Assembly: GCF_900167345.1 (NCBI RefSeq)
Contig: NZ_FUXB01000002.1
Coordinates: 1 to 64,000 of the forward strand
DNA length: 64,000 nt
Source: Vibrio cincinnatiensis DSM 19608
GTDB taxonomy: Bacteria > Pseudomonadota > Gammaproteobacteria > Enterobacterales > Vibrionaceae
Direction of reading: 5' to 3'
Positions 27,897 to 36,813 of the stretch are shown here, in pieces. The translations under genes and the position numbers were made by a program. How positions within the stretch are numbered: the first letter of the stretch is position 1; each line of letters opens with the position of its first letter. The notes under the pieces are model-generated. The model had not been told where the DNA came from, made no database searches, and was given only the letters and a program-made list of their open reading frames with translations.

Positions 27897-27937
27897 AATT
27901 ATGAACACGATTCAAAAAATGATCAATCGTCATAATT
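27897..27937. promoter_or_regulatory. Dyad operator candidate upstream of tetR
   Basis: Left arm AATTATGAACACGATT (27897-27912) and right arm AATCGTCATAATT (27925-27937) are inverted copies except for a 3-base insertion in the left arm, with 12 bases between. The position, 28 bases ahead of the TetR start, suits an autorepressor site. Confidence 0.5.
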
Positions 27938-28017
27938 CACAATTAACCAACAAAATGTTGCAAGATGTGTATTAAGAAGAAAAAAGAGAGGAGAATGGAA
28001 ACTAAAGAACATGGGAT

Positions 28018-28047
28018 AAAAAAAAGCCACCTCAAGAGCAAGGTGGC
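28018..28047 (-). terminator. Rho-independent terminator downstream of btuD / possible sRNA end
   Basis: Minus strand: GCCACCT / AGGTGGC stem (28041-28047 / 28026-28032) with an 8-base loop, then eight T residues (complement of 28018-28025). It lies 171 bases past the btuD stop, unusually far, and may instead end a separate small RNA. Confidence 0.85.
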
Positions 28048-28088
28048 AAATGAGACTATAAAAGCCTAACAAGAACGAGAATGTATCA
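28048..28088 (-). ncRNA. Candidate small RNA between btuD and the tetR operon
   Basis: Speculative. A sigma-54-like promoter (28099-28115) would start transcription near 28088 and the strong terminator at 28018-28047 would end it, giving an RNA of about 70 bases. The span given here is the portion before the terminator stem. No ORF is present. The alternative is that this is only the 3' untranslated end of the btuCD transcript. Confidence 0.3.
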
Positions 28089-28098
28089 ATAGAAGTAA

Positions 28099-28115
28099 TG
28101 CGATTGCTGTGCCAA
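28099..28115 (-). promoter_or_regulatory. Sigma-54-like promoter element
   Basis: Minus strand TTGGCACAGCAATCGCA contains the invariant GG-N10-GC spacing of sigma-54 promoters and an exact TGGCAC -24 box; the -12 box is TCGCA instead of TTGCA. It is directed away from btuD toward the terminator. Confidence 0.4.
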
Positions 28116-28119
28116 TATA

Positions 28120-28175
28120 TTTGAAAATAAATAACTCATTGATTTTTAATTAAATACTACATATTTATTTTCAAA
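28120..28175. repeat. 14-bp perfect inverted repeat downstream of btuD
   Basis: TTTGAAAATAAATA (28120-28133) and TATTTATTTTCAAA (28162-28175) are perfect inverted copies, 28 bases apart. The pair sits immediately upstream of the sigma-54-like element, where an activator site might be expected. Being AT-only apart from one G-C pair per arm, the match is less improbable than its length suggests. Confidence 0.7.
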
Positions 28176-28218
28176 CAATTCATCAAACTGCCCAACAAAC
28201 GGGCTTAATGCACCAAAA

Positions 28219-28974
28219 TCAGTCAAACAGAAGGTAGAGACGACCATGCCAGTCTACCCGCTTCACTGAAGTTTGAAAAACGTCCGCAAGATTATCTTCG
28301 GTCAAAACATGGAGAGCGGGACCAAAGGTATGCATGATACCTTTATCAAGCAATAACACTTGATCGGCATGATGAAGAGAACGGTTTAAATCGTGGTTAG
28401 CCATCATCACTGTAATACCTTGATTCGCTATCTGCTGAATCAGAGCATAGAGTAATTGTTCCTGAGCAATATCGAGCGGAGCTGCCGGTTCATCGAGAAT
28501 CAACAACTGACCATCAGGATTAAGCGTTGGCCAAATCTGTAAACAACTACCCGCAAGGCGTACACGCTGCCATTCTCCACCAGATAAAGAATGGATGGTG
28601 CGATGAAGTTTGTCACTTAAATTGAGCAAGCTACAGATGTCATTCAGCGCAACCGCCACCGCTGGGTCTTGATAATGTTTACCTTGGGGAAGAGATAGAG
28701 CGAGGTATTGAAACACATCTAAATTAAAAGCGGGTCTATCACTTTGTGACAGATAAGCTCGTCGTTGTGTCAGCTCTGAGAGAGAAAGCTGCGAGATAGC
28801 GGTGTGGTTAAGCATGACCTCCCCTTGGCTTTCAAGCACTCCAGCCACGGCAGCCAATAACGTACTTTTTCCACTGCCGTTAGGGCCAACCACATGCAAA
28901 ATTTCGCCTTTTTTGCATTGAAAAGAGAGAGGAAGTAAGCGTGTCCCAACCTGTAAACTATTAATTTGAATCAT
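28219..28974 (-). CDS. btuD: Vitamin B12 ABC importer ATP-binding protein BtuD
   Basis: ATPase of the BtuCDF cobalamin importer. 251 residues with Walker [10 protein letters not shown], the [12 protein letters not shown] signature and Walker [13 protein letters not shown], followed by the H-loop MANHDL. It overlaps btuC by 14 bases. It is the distal gene of the cob-ast-btu block. btuF (periplasmic binding protein) is not in the window. Confidence 0.93.
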   Translation of the reverse strand: MIQINSLQVGTRLLPLSFQCKKGEILHVVGPNGSGKSTLLAAVAGVLESQGEVMLNHTAISQLSLSELTQRRAYLSQSDRPAFNLDVFQYLALSLPQGKHYQDPAVAVALNDICSLLNLSDKLHRTIHSLSGGEWQRVRLAGSCLQIWPTLNPDGQLLILDEPAAPLDIAQEQLLYALIQQIANQGITVMMANHDLNRSLHHADQVLLLDKGIMHTFGPALHVLTEDNLADVFQTSVKRVDWHGRLYLLFD

Positions 28975-29956
28975 GGTTTTTTATCAGCATCCAGATAAAA
29001 ATCGGTGCGCCTAACGTGGTAGTGACAACGCCGAGTGGCAATTCGGCTCCCTCTAAGATCAGACGAGCCACAATATCAGAAAAAACCAGTAATAAAGCTC
29101 CACCAATCGCTGCAAGGGGAAGCAGCATTCGATTTTCACTGCCTAAAAGTAACCGTAAAAAATGCGGAACCACTAGGCCAACAAAACCTATCACCCCACC
29201 AAGCGCTACACTCACTCCCACTAAAATAGCCACAGCAAGAATCAGCTTCCAGCGTAAATTTAAGACATCAACACCTAGCTGCTTGGCATGCCCCTCTCCT
29301 AACATCAGCTTATCTAGCTTAGCCCCTTGAAACATTAGCCACACCATCACTGGTAATGCGAAAAGCGATAAACTGTGCTGATACCAACTAACACCGCTGA
29401 CGCTGCCCATAAGCCAATACATTAACTGCCTTAAATTTAAGTTGTTACTAAAATAAAAGGCCCAAGTCACCACAGCACTAGACAAAATACCAAGCGCGAC
29501 ACCAACCAGTAATAGACGGGTCGTACTTAAACGCATGGTTTTTGCAAATAGAACGAGTAATAAAGTAAACAACAAGCAACCCGTGACGGCGGCAATCATA
29601 AATATTGGTGGCGTTGCCAAGATAGGGAAAAAGAAAAGTACCACAACCATGGCGACACTGGCGCCGCCAGAAATGCCCAAAATACCCGGTTCTGCTAACA
29701 CATTACCCAGTAAGACTTGTAAAGTCGCTCCGGATAGCGCTAATGCACTACCTATCAAGATAACAGCCAATAGACGCGGCAATCTTAATTCAAAAACGAT
29801 CTGTTGCTCTAAAGGGGAATGGGAAGCCCATGGCCAAATCCAAACCTCACCCACAATGGTATAAACAGCACTACTGAGTAATAAGGCGCAAAGCATCAGC
29901 CATAAAGCATGATGCCAGCGACGCTGTTTCTGTTGGATGAGCTGACTAAATTGCAT
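28961..29956 (-). CDS. btuC: Vitamin B12 ABC importer permease BtuC
   Basis: 331-residue FecCD-type permease with about ten hydrophobic segments. Conserved stretches include [33 protein letters not shown] sequence near residue 50 and [16 protein letters not shown] near residue 255, where the ATPase docks. Follows astE by 71 bases on the same strand and is translationally coupled to btuD. Assignment to B12 rather than iron-siderophore transport rests on its resemblance to BtuC and on the adjacent cobalamin genes. Confidence 0.9.
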   Translation of the reverse strand: MQFSQLIQQKQRRWHHALWLMLCALLLSSAVYTIVGEVWIWPWASHSPLEQQIVFELRLPRLLAVILIGSALALSGATLQVLLGNVLAEPGILGISGGASVAMVVVLFFFPILATPPIFMIAAVTGCLLFTLLLVLFAKTMRLSTTRLLLVGVALGILSSAVVTWAFYFSNNLNLRQLMYWLMGSVSGVSWYQHSLSLFALPVMVWLMFQGAKLDKLMLGEGHAKQLGVDVLNLRWKLILAVAILVGVSVALGGVIGFVGLVVPHFLRLLLGSENRMLLPLAAIGGALLLVFSDIVARLILEGAELPLGVVTTTLGAPIFIWMLIKNHDSN

Positions 29957-30027
29957 TGGAAGATCAAAGGCTTTGATGAGAATGGGTTAACCTTACCGTC
30001 ATCACCGGTCAAGCTCAAGAGATTTAC

Positions 30028-31056
30028 TTAGTCGTAAACTAATTGATCCTCTTCATAGCGAGTATCTACTTTACACACCATCAAGGCGGCCCGCTGACCA
30101 ATGGCAACATGGCGATTAGGAAAGACAACGGCTTCCCCTTCATTCTTCGCCATTAACGGCTTATCTCCATCGTGTCCAAACACTTCCCCATGCATAAAGG
30201 CCGTAAAATTCTCAACGTCTTCGCCAAAACGAAAATCAAAATCATCATGCATACGCACAATGGTTCGACTCACTCGATAAATAACGGGATTTTTTGGTAA
30301 ATGTTCAGGCGTTTCCCTTGAAACAAGGTCTCGCAGGGCAAGATCAAAAGCAACCAGCCGAGAAAGATCGTTCTCCCCCAACCGAGCCGTTTGTCCCAAC
30401 TCGATAGTCATGGCTTGCGCAGCAAAATGCTCTGCACTGAACCAACTAAACGTACTCGATGGGGCATTAGCAAGCATCACTGCATCAATATGTGCTTGTT
30501 CAATAAATTGCATCAATGCTCGGCTACGCACTGGGTGGCGAGTTTTAGGACTGACGGCAAAAGAATAGTGTTTAGATTGACGAATCGCGCAGTGTAAGTC
30601 TAAATGCCAGCGTAGCGTTGGAGCCGTTCCCGCATAGAAATCCGTCACGGTTTTCTTTAAGTGTTTAGCGATAACGTATTCTTGCGTATGAGAATGCGGC
30701 TTATCATCGAACAGGCGGTTAAGGTTATCTTCAATAAAGCGGGTATGTTTTTGCATCGCTTCTGGGTGAGCAAAAATAAATAAACAACGTTCTTTAACCG
30801 TTTGAAAACCGCTTAGAATATCTTCTAGCAACTTATCCACCAGTTCCATCGGAGCCGTTTCATCGCCATGGATCCCACAGGAAATAATAATGTGTTTTGT
30901 TTGTGTATTGCTCTGTGCGGGCACAACTTCAACCAAACCACGTTCATGTAGCTTAACGGTTACTCCTAAATCTGTGGTGACCTCACCACATAGCACTGGC
31001 TGCTCAAGATCAAGACTGTCGAAAAGAAAAGATTGGCGAAATAGTGACTTCGTCAT
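30028..31056 (-). CDS. astE: Succinylglutamate desuccinylase AstE
   Basis: Zinc enzyme that releases glutamate and succinate in the last step of the arginine succinyltransferase pathway. 342 residues; zinc ligands His63 and Glu66 in CGIHGDE and His155 in LDLHCAIR, with the substrate segment NLNRLF. AAAGGAG precedes the ATG. The other ast genes are not here; astE lies alone between cobC and btuC, a position I recall from other vibrios. Confidence 0.93.
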   Translation of the reverse strand: MTKSLFRQSFLFDSLDLEQPVLCGEVTTDLGVTVKLHERGLVEVVPAQSNTQTKHIIISCGIHGDETAPMELVDKLLEDILSGFQTVKERCLFIFAHPEAMQKHTRFIEDNLNRLFDDKPHSHTQEYVIAKHLKKTVTDFYAGTAPTLRWHLDLHCAIRQSKHYSFAVSPKTRHPVRSRALMQFIEQAHIDAVMLANAPSSTFSWFSAEHFAAQAMTIELGQTARLGENDLSRLVAFDLALRDLVSRETPEHLPKNPVIYRVSRTIVRMHDDFDFRFGEDVENFTAFMHGEVFGHDGDKPLMAKNEGEAVVFPNRHVAIGQRAALMVCKVDTRYEEDQLVYD

Positions 31057-31233
31057 GCGCTACTCCTTTATTGCACAGCGGTATGGTAAAGAATTGTTCA
31101 GCCAAATTATGTTGGGAGGATCGCACTTATCAAGACAAACGCTCTTTATTCATGGATTTATGAACAATAAACACGGTCGGTTCAACAGCGCGAATTCTAC
31201 CATTAACTTCCACTAATACTCTATAACTACCTT

Positions 31234-31851
31234 TTAGCCATTATGAATGCTCAATGGTAATGGAACACCAATATTGTTAACCATTACCTGCGGAGGCTCC
31301 GTCGGGTAAATCGTTAACTGAGTCATTGATTGATTGGCAATCGAGAGCGAGGAATACCAAAGTGGATTTTGCCAATCGAGCTGTAAAATATCAGCCAACA
31401 ATAGGCGAATGGTTCCACCATGCAAGATCATCAAACAATCTTTATCACACTGATGCAACCAACGGTGCCAAGCGTTACTCACTCGCTGATAGGCCTCGAA
31501 TAGCGGCTCTGCTCCGGGCAAAGGATGATTGACTGGATCTTGCCAAAACGCCTCTAATCGAGGCCATTGAAGAGATAATTCATCAAAGGTTTGTCCATCA
31601 AACTCTCCAAAGTCAAGCTCTTGAAATGCTGGCTCAACGATCACCTCCAACTCTGGCCGCAACGCTTTCAGCCGCACCGATAAATCAGCGCAGCGGCGCA
31701 GCGGCGAAGTCACGACCGTCGAGAATGAGAAGGCGTTGAGTTGCTCTGCAATAACTTGCTGCGTTTTATCCGCTACAGCGACGTCCGTTCGCCCATTCAA
31801 AGCAGCGGGCCCTATCGTTTTTCCGTGGCGAAGCAGGTAGAGAGAAATCAT
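31234..31851 (-). CDS. cobC: Alpha-ribazole phosphatase CobC
   Basis: Histidine phosphatase (205 residues) thought to dephosphorylate alpha-ribazole-5'-phosphate or adenosylcobalamin-5'-phosphate at the end of cobalamin assembly. Motifs: phospho-His9 in LLRHGKT, an Arg pair in TSPLRRC, and the second His in LILHGGTIRLLL. Its start overlaps the cobU stop by four bases (ATGA). Part of the cobT-cobS-cobU-cobC run. Confidence 0.88.
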   Translation of the reverse strand: MISLYLLRHGKTIGPAALNGRTDVAVADKTQQVIAEQLNAFSFSTVVTSPLRRCADLSVRLKALRPELEVIVEPAFQELDFGEFDGQTFDELSLQWPRLEAFWQDPVNHPLPGAEPLFEAYQRVSNAWHRWLHQCDKDCLMILHGGTIRLLLADILQLDWQNPLWYSSLSIANQSMTQLTIYPTEPPQVMVNNIGVPLPLSIHNG

Positions 31852-32396
31852 CCGTTATTATCCTTCAATATGAGAGGCAATCCTGCACAAATAAAAACCA
31901 CTCGCTGAGCAACTTTCGCCATGGCTTGATTCATCCAACCGGCGTAGTCCACAAATAAACGTGAGACTTCCCCTAGTGGTACAATGCCCATTCCCACTTC
32001 ATTAGAGACGAGTACAATTCGTGCTTTACTGCACTTGAGCACCGCCAGTAATTGATCTAACTGCTGCTCTATCTGTTTCTTGTTGAGTACCTGCCCATCA
32101 TTATAAATCACATTGTTAAGCCATAAGGTCAGGCAATCAACCAGCACAATATCATGCTCACTAAACTGGGTGAATAATTGCGCCAAAGCGAGAGGTTCTT
32201 CATGTTCTAGCCAACCTTGACCACGTTGCTGCTGATGATGCGCGATACGTGCTTGCATCTCCAAATCACAGGCGGTTGCCGTTGCCACATAATGAAGTTG
32301 AGAGGATGGATACTCTGCAAGCCACAACTGAGCTTGCTGCTCTGCATAATGGGATTTGCCACTTCTTGCTCCACCTAAGATCAATTGAATAGCCAC
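31848..32396 (-). CDS. cobU: Adenosylcobinamide kinase / phosphate guanylyltransferase CobU
   Basis: Bifunctional enzyme that phosphorylates adenosylcobinamide and then attaches GMP. 182 residues from GTG 32396; the family start is [14 protein letters not shown], with P-loop GGARSGKS at 8-15. [12 protein letters not shown] is the Walker B-like segment. A longer frame (from 32528) overlaps cobS coding sequence and is not the true start; AGGAAG lies 8 bases before the GTG. The gene overlaps cobS by 16 bases. Confidence 0.9.
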   Translation of the reverse strand: MAIQLILGGARSGKSHYAEQQAQLWLAEYPSSQLHYVATATACDLEMQARIAHHQQQRGQGWLEHEEPLALAQLFTQFSEHDIVLVDCLTLWLNNVIYNDGQVLNKKQIEQQLDQLLAVLKCSKARIVLVSNEVGMGIVPLGEVSRLFVDYAGWMNQAMAKVAQRVVFICAGLPLILKDNNG

Positions 32397-33193
32397 GGTA
32401 CACTTCCTAACACTTGAATACCTTGCTGCCAATAAGCGATCAACAATAGATAAATCGCCAACTCCATAATCTGCTGCGCCGCGCCTAAGCAATCGCCAGT
32501 AAATCCACCCAACCGATTGATTAACCAAGCCTTAAAGCTCACTCGGAACAGCCCAGTAAGCAAAAGTAACCCAACCATCACTTCCACGCTAAACCAGAAT
32601 AGAGGAAGCACTCCAGTAATCAATAAAATAGCTAATTCATGTCGACTTTGCTGACGAGCAAGCGGTTTACTTTTACTACTATCAGGATCACTGACATAAG
32701 GTAGATCATAAATAAAACTCGCCGCAACGGCTCGGCTTAAGGTGTAACCCAGTAACCAAACAGGCACTAACGACATCCAAGAGTCCAAGGAAGAGAGAAA
32801 CAAATATTTCCCCAACAATGCCATGATTAATGCTGTCGCACCATAAGTCCCAATGCGGCTATCTTTCATGATGAGTAGCCGGCGCTCAATGGTCATTCCA
32901 CCACCAATGCCATCCGTCATATCAGTTAACCCATCTTCATGAAAAGCGCCCGTCAATAATAAGCTCAATATCATGGTTAAGAACAGGCTAATATGGCTTG
33001 GCAATAGCCAACTTAATACTGTAAAACTCAAAGCACATAGGCTGCCGAGTAATAGCCCCACCAAAGCAAAATATCGCCCCGCTTGATTCATTCGATCAGC
33101 ACTGTAAGGCAAAGATTTCGGCACAGGCAAACGGGAAAAGAAGCTGAGCGCTAATAAAAAGAGCTGCCACTGATATTGCACACGGGACAACAT
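32381..33193 (-). CDS. cobS: Cobalamin synthase CobS (adenosylcobinamide-GDP ribazoletransferase)
   Basis: Membrane enzyme joining adenosylcobinamide-GDP to alpha-ribazole (phosphate) to yield adenosylcobalamin (phosphate). 270 residues with about six membrane helices. The signature [16 protein letters not shown] holds the metal-binding acidic residues. Its ATG overlaps the final base of the cobT stop, so translation is coupled. Confidence 0.92.
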   Translation of the reverse strand: MLSRVQYQWQLFLLALSFFSRLPVPKSLPYSADRMNQAGRYFALVGLLLGSLCALSFTVLSWLLPSHISLFLTMILSLLLTGAFHEDGLTDMTDGIGGGMTIERRLLIMKDSRIGTYGATALIMALLGKYLFLSSLDSWMSLVPVWLLGYTLSRAVAASFIYDLPYVSDPDSSKSKPLARQQSRHELAILLITGVLPLFWFSVEVMVGLLLLTGLFRVSFKAWLINRLGGFTGDCLGAAQQIMELAIYLLLIAYWQQGIQVLGSVPWLFN

Positions 33194-34269
33194 TACACGG
33201 TCACTCCGGCTTGTTCAAAGCTAGCCATCGTATTGTAAAACTCTGCAGCGGCGCGAATAAGTGGCACCGCCAATACCGCCCCCGTTCCTTCCCCTAATCG
33301 CAACCCTAAATCCAGCAAGGGTTTCGCCTCAAGCAGTTGTAGCACCGCTTGATGTCCAGACTCATGAGAGCGATGAGCAAAAATCATGTAATCTCGGCAA
33401 TCAGGGTTAAGTAAGGTAGCGACATACGCGGCCACCGTTGCAATAAACCCGTCGACAATCACTGGGGTATTGTGCTGAGCAGCAGCCAAAAAGCCACCGA
33501 CCATTTGCACAATCTCAAATCCCCCCAGTTCGGCTAACACTTGCTTAGGATCGGATTTAGGATCGGATTTAGGATCGCAAATTGTTTCTTGGCAACGTAA
33601 CACGGCTTGATGAATAAGCATTTGTTTTTTCTGAAACTGCTCCGGTGATATTCCCGTTCCCATCCCTACACAGGTTTCACTCGGAAGGCCTGATAACGCG
33701 GCCAGCAGTGCCGCTGCACTGCTGGTATTGGCAATGCCCATTTCGCCAAACATAACCAAGTTGGAGCCAGAATGAATCACCTTCATCACTAACTGCTGAC
33801 CATATTCTAGCCCTTGCTCAACTTGTTGACGCGTCATTGCGGCTTGTTGAACAAAATTGTGGGTTCTTTCGCCTAAGCGCTGTACCACCAAGTGAGAATG
33901 AGCGGTTTCAATGGGTAGCAAAATGCCACAATCCACCACCATTATCTGCACATCATTCGCTCGACAAAAACAGTTAATTGCTGCACCACCCGAGAGAAAA
34001 TTCATCACCATTTGGTGAGTGACAACACTCGGCGCAATACTGACCCCTTCATCCGCAATTCCATGGTCACCAGCAAAAACAACCACGCTCGGACAATTTA
34101 ACGTGATGGATTCTGCCACTTGGGTTTGTCCTTGGCTCTGAATTAACGCTAACTGATACGCAAGGGATTCCAGCTCACCCAATGCCCCTAAGGGCTTGGT
34201 TTTTTGATCAATACGCTGAGTGATCTGATGATGAAATGAAAGATCTAACTGTTTGAAAAGGTAAGACAT
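33193..34269 (-). CDS. cobT: Nicotinate-nucleotide-dimethylbenzimidazole phosphoribosyltransferase CobT
   Basis: Makes alpha-ribazole-5'-phosphate from a lower-ligand base and nicotinate mononucleotide. 358 residues, with the catalytic Glu in [13 protein letters not shown] near the C-terminus and [13 protein letters not shown] near residue 75. An oddity: after ETICDPK the protein repeats SDPK ([11 protein letters not shown]), produced by a 12-bp tandem repeat. First gene of the cobalamin run. No cobalamin riboswitch is visible in the short upstream region. A cysteine-containing start (MSYLFKQLD) follows a weak ribosome site. Confidence 0.92.
   Translation of the reverse strand: MSYLFKQLDLSFHHQITQRIDQKTKPLGALGELESLAYQLALIQSQGQTQVAESITLNCPSVVVFAGDHGIADEGVSIAPSVVTHQMVMNFLSGGAAINCFCRANDVQIMVVDCGILLPIETAHSHLVVQRLGERTHNFVQQAAMTRQQVEQGLEYGQQLVMKVIHSGSNLVMFGEMGIANTSSAAALLAALSGLPSETCVGMGTGISPEQFQKKQMLIHQAVLRCQETICDPKSDPKSDPKQVLAELGGFEIVQMVGGFLAAAQHNTPVIVDGFIATVAAYVATLLNPDCRDYMIFAHRSHESGHQAVLQLLEAKPLLDLGLRLGEGTGAVLAVPLIRAAAEFYNTMASFEQAGVTV
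33547..33577 (-). repeat. 12-bp in-frame tandem repeat inside cobT
   Basis: AGGATCGGATTT occurs at 33547-33558 and 33559-33570, with a partial third copy (7 bases) to 33577. Being a multiple of three it adds the four-residue unit SDPK without breaking the frame. Such repeats can change copy number by slippage. Confidence 0.9.
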
Positions 34270-34429
34270 TGCTAATCCATTGGCTGATAAAAACCCGTGA
34301 GAGCAGTCTACTCGTTATCCTCTAATGATGCCACGCTTTGTCCATCACAATCTTCATTGAACAAATACGCGTGGACTTGCATTCATGCTATGCTCTTACT
34401 TTCATCGGTTCAGTGGCTTGGAAAAGAAG

Positions 34430-35119
34430 ATGCCTTCATCAATTCACAACCCCATCGTTATCGTGGCTGGAGCTTCCGGTTTGGTGGGTTCCTGCGTTAT
34501 GCAACACTTACTGGCCCAACCATCGATCCAGAGCGTCTATTCACTCACTCGACGAGCTTCTGGCTTTCCTCACCCCAAATTAACCGAATGGATTGACGCG
34601 CAACTGAACATTACACAGTGGGACGATAGCCAACCTCGCCCAACTTATGGGGTGATCGCTTTAGGTACTACCCTCAAACAAGCCGGTTCAAAACAAGCAT
34701 TAGAAAAAATCGATTTTGATTTAGTCTGCCAAGTCGCTAAAACCATGAAGATGCTCGGTGTGATCCGACTAGCCGTCGTGTCCAGTTATGGCGCCAATCC
34801 CACATCTCGCTCACACTATCTGCGTTGTAAAGGTCGAATGGAAGAAGCGATCCGTCGGCAAGGGTTTGAACATGTCACCTTTGTACGCCCAGGGCCTCTG
34901 AAAGGTCAGCGAAAAACACTAAGGCTGAACGAAATTTGGCTACAACGCGTCATGGCTATCGGACGTTTTTTCTTATGGGGTCGGCTCAAAAACCTAATTC
35001 CAATCGACGCGGATAGCGTTGCTCAAGCTATGTTGTATCAATTGTTTGACTATTCCGATCAACGTGTCTCCATTTTACACTCACAAGACATTCATCAAAT
35101 GTTGAAGAAATATCAATAA
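34430..35119 (+). CDS. NAD(P)-binding oxidoreductase/epimerase-like protein
   Basis: 229 residues from ATG 34430. The Rossmann start is AGASGLVGSCV (residues 13-23), and later segments (VSSYGANPTSRSHYLRCKGRMEE, FVRPGPLKG) follow the atypical short-chain dehydrogenase group related to HTATIP2 and YbjT-like proteins. The YLRCKGRMEE lysine fits the catalytic Tyr/Lys region. Substrate unknown. The frame opens at 34385, but the family start and position favour 34430. Divergent from cobT. Confidence 0.75.
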   Translation: MPSSIHNPIVIVAGASGLVGSCVMQHLLAQPSIQSVYSLTRRASGFPHPKLTEWIDAQLNITQWDDSQPRPTYGVIALGTTLKQAGSKQALEKIDFDLVCQVAKTMKMLGVIRLAVVSSYGANPTSRSHYLRCKGRMEEAIRRQGFEHVTFVRPGPLKGQRKTLRLNEIWLQRVMAIGRFFLWGRLKNLIPIDADSVAQAMLYQLFDYSDQRVSILHSQDIHQMLKKYQ

Positions 35120-35285
35120 ATCGAATAATCCACCAGCAGAATGTCGCATAGATAAACAAATCGTTTAGTTAGATAACCATTTGTTCTAAATCATACTGTT
35201 TTTTTCTTTTTCATATAAATCTTGAAGCGGTATCCTGCCTTCGTTTTCCATTCTTTACTCTTATCCCATTTTAAGGATGTTTATT

Positions 35286-36656
35286 ATGTCAGTTACAGCT
35301 ATCGCTATGCTTGCGGTATTTGCCGGCATTTTGCTGTTCCTGTTCAGCCAGCAGAAAAAAGCGTATTCCCTTTCTCGTATTGTATTGTTGGGCCTTGTGC
35401 TTGGTAGTGTATTCGGATTGGCTCTACAGCTTATCTTTGGTGAGAACAGCCCAGTCATCAGTCAAGTCCTCTCTTGGATTGCTATCGTCGGTAGCGGCTA
35501 TGTGGGGCTACTAAAAATGGTCATTATGCCATTAGTCCTTGTTTCCATGATTTCTGCTGTCGTAAAACTAGAGAACAGCGGTTCACTGGGCAAAATCTCA
35601 GGGCTGACCATCTCGATTCTATTGATCACTACCGCGATTGCCGCTTTGATTGGTATTTTAGTCACTCAAGCCTTTGGCTTAAGTGCAGCAGGCCTGACGG
35701 AAGGAAGCCGAGAAGTCGCTCGTATGACTCAATTAGAGTCTCGTGCCGCGACAGTGGCTGATTTAACGATCCCACAGATGCTGTTGAGCTTTATTCCAAC
35801 CAACCCGTTTGCAGACCTAACGGGAGCACGCTCATCATCCATTATTGCGGTCGTGATTTTCGGTGTACTCATGGGTATCGCAGCTCGTAAAGTGATGATC
35901 GAAAAAGAACAATTTGAAGCGCCGATTCGTCAATTTGTTGATGCGCTGCAATCGATTGTGATGCGTTTAGTAAAAATGATCATCGCTCTGACGCCTTACG
36001 GCATTGCCGCACTGATGGCTAAAGTCGTTGCTACCTCCAGCGCAAGCGATATTTTGAATCTGCTCGGTTTCATCGTCGCCTCTTACATTGCGATTGGCCT
36101 AATGTTTGTTGTGCATGGAATATTGGTTTCTTTTGTGGGCGTTAACCCTAAAACCTACTTCCAAAAAATTTGGCCCGTATTAACTTTCGCATTCACGTCA
36201 CGTAGCTCTGCGGCCACGATCCCATTGAATGTTGAAGCACAGATTACGAAATTGAATGTACCACCCGCCATCGCCAACCTTTCGGCCTCGTTTGGGGCAA
36301 CCATTGGTCAAAATGGGTGTGCGGGAATTTATCCGGCTATGCTTGCTGTGATGGTTGCGCCAACGATGGGAATTAACCCACTCGATATTCATTTTGTGCT
36401 CTCCTTAATTGCGATGATCACAATCAGCTCATTTGGTATTGCCGGTATTGGTGGTGGCGCTACATTTGCCGCGCTGATTGTGCTGCCTGCAATGGGATTA
36501 CCCGTTACTATTGCAGCCCTGTTAATTTCGATAGAACCTTTGATTGACATGGCACGCACCGCATTGAACGTTTCGGGTTCTATGACGGCAGGAACCATAA
36601 CTAGCCGTCTAATGAAACAAGTTCATGAGCCAGAAGCCGAACAACAACAAGCTTAA
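35286..36656 (+). CDS. tcyP: L-cystine:cation symporter (TcyP/YdjN family)
   Basis: Inner-membrane dicarboxylate/amino-acid:cation symporter of 456 residues. Conserved segments include GYVGLLKMVIMPLVLVSM, FTSRSSAATIPLN (the serine-rich hairpin loop), the substrate-site stretch ATIGQNGCAGIYPAM, and PLIDMARTALNVSG. TcyP/YdjN takes up L-cystine for sulfur supply. AAGGA before ATG 35286 decides this start over the in-frame ATG at 35277. A clear terminator follows. Confidence 0.88.
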   Translation: MSVTAIAMLAVFAGILLFLFSQQKKAYSLSRIVLLGLVLGSVFGLALQLIFGENSPVISQVLSWIAIVGSGYVGLLKMVIMPLVLVSMISAVVKLENSGSLGKISGLTISILLITTAIAALIGILVTQAFGLSAAGLTEGSREVARMTQLESRAATVADLTIPQMLLSFIPTNPFADLTGARSSSIIAVVIFGVLMGIAARKVMIEKEQFEAPIRQFVDALQSIVMRLVKMIIALTPYGIAALMAKVVATSSASDILNLLGFIVASYIAIGLMFVVHGILVSFVGVNPKTYFQKIWPVLTFAFTSRSSAATIPLNVEAQITKLNVPPAIANLSASFGATIGQNGCAGIYPAMLAVMVAPTMGINPLDIHFVLSLIAMITISSFGIAGIGGGATFAALIVLPAMGLPVTIAALLISIEPLIDMARTALNVSGSMTAGTITSRLMKQVHEPEAEQQQA

Positions 36657-36682
36657 GCTCGTTTAATGGTTTATCCTCTGTT

Positions 36683-36711
36683 AGCCGACCTTAATTGGGT
36701 CGGCTTTTTCT
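36683..36711 (+). terminator. Terminator of the cystine carrier gene
   Basis: AGCCGACC (36683-36690) / GGTCGGCT (36698-36705) with a 7-base loop, then a T run. It lies 27 bases past the stop. Confidence 0.88.
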
Positions 36712-36813
36712 TTCTCTAAACTTATGCTTTATCACCCAGTCCAATCATTGCCATGTCTTGAGTGGAATGTTCTAATACTCGTCACTTCCTCTTTGTTACT
36801 GGGTTAATCACAC

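Noticed and set aside
32397..32528. Extended N-terminus for CobU
   Set aside because: The extra 44 residues are an out-of-frame reading of the cobS end; CobU proteins begin at the P-loop strand.
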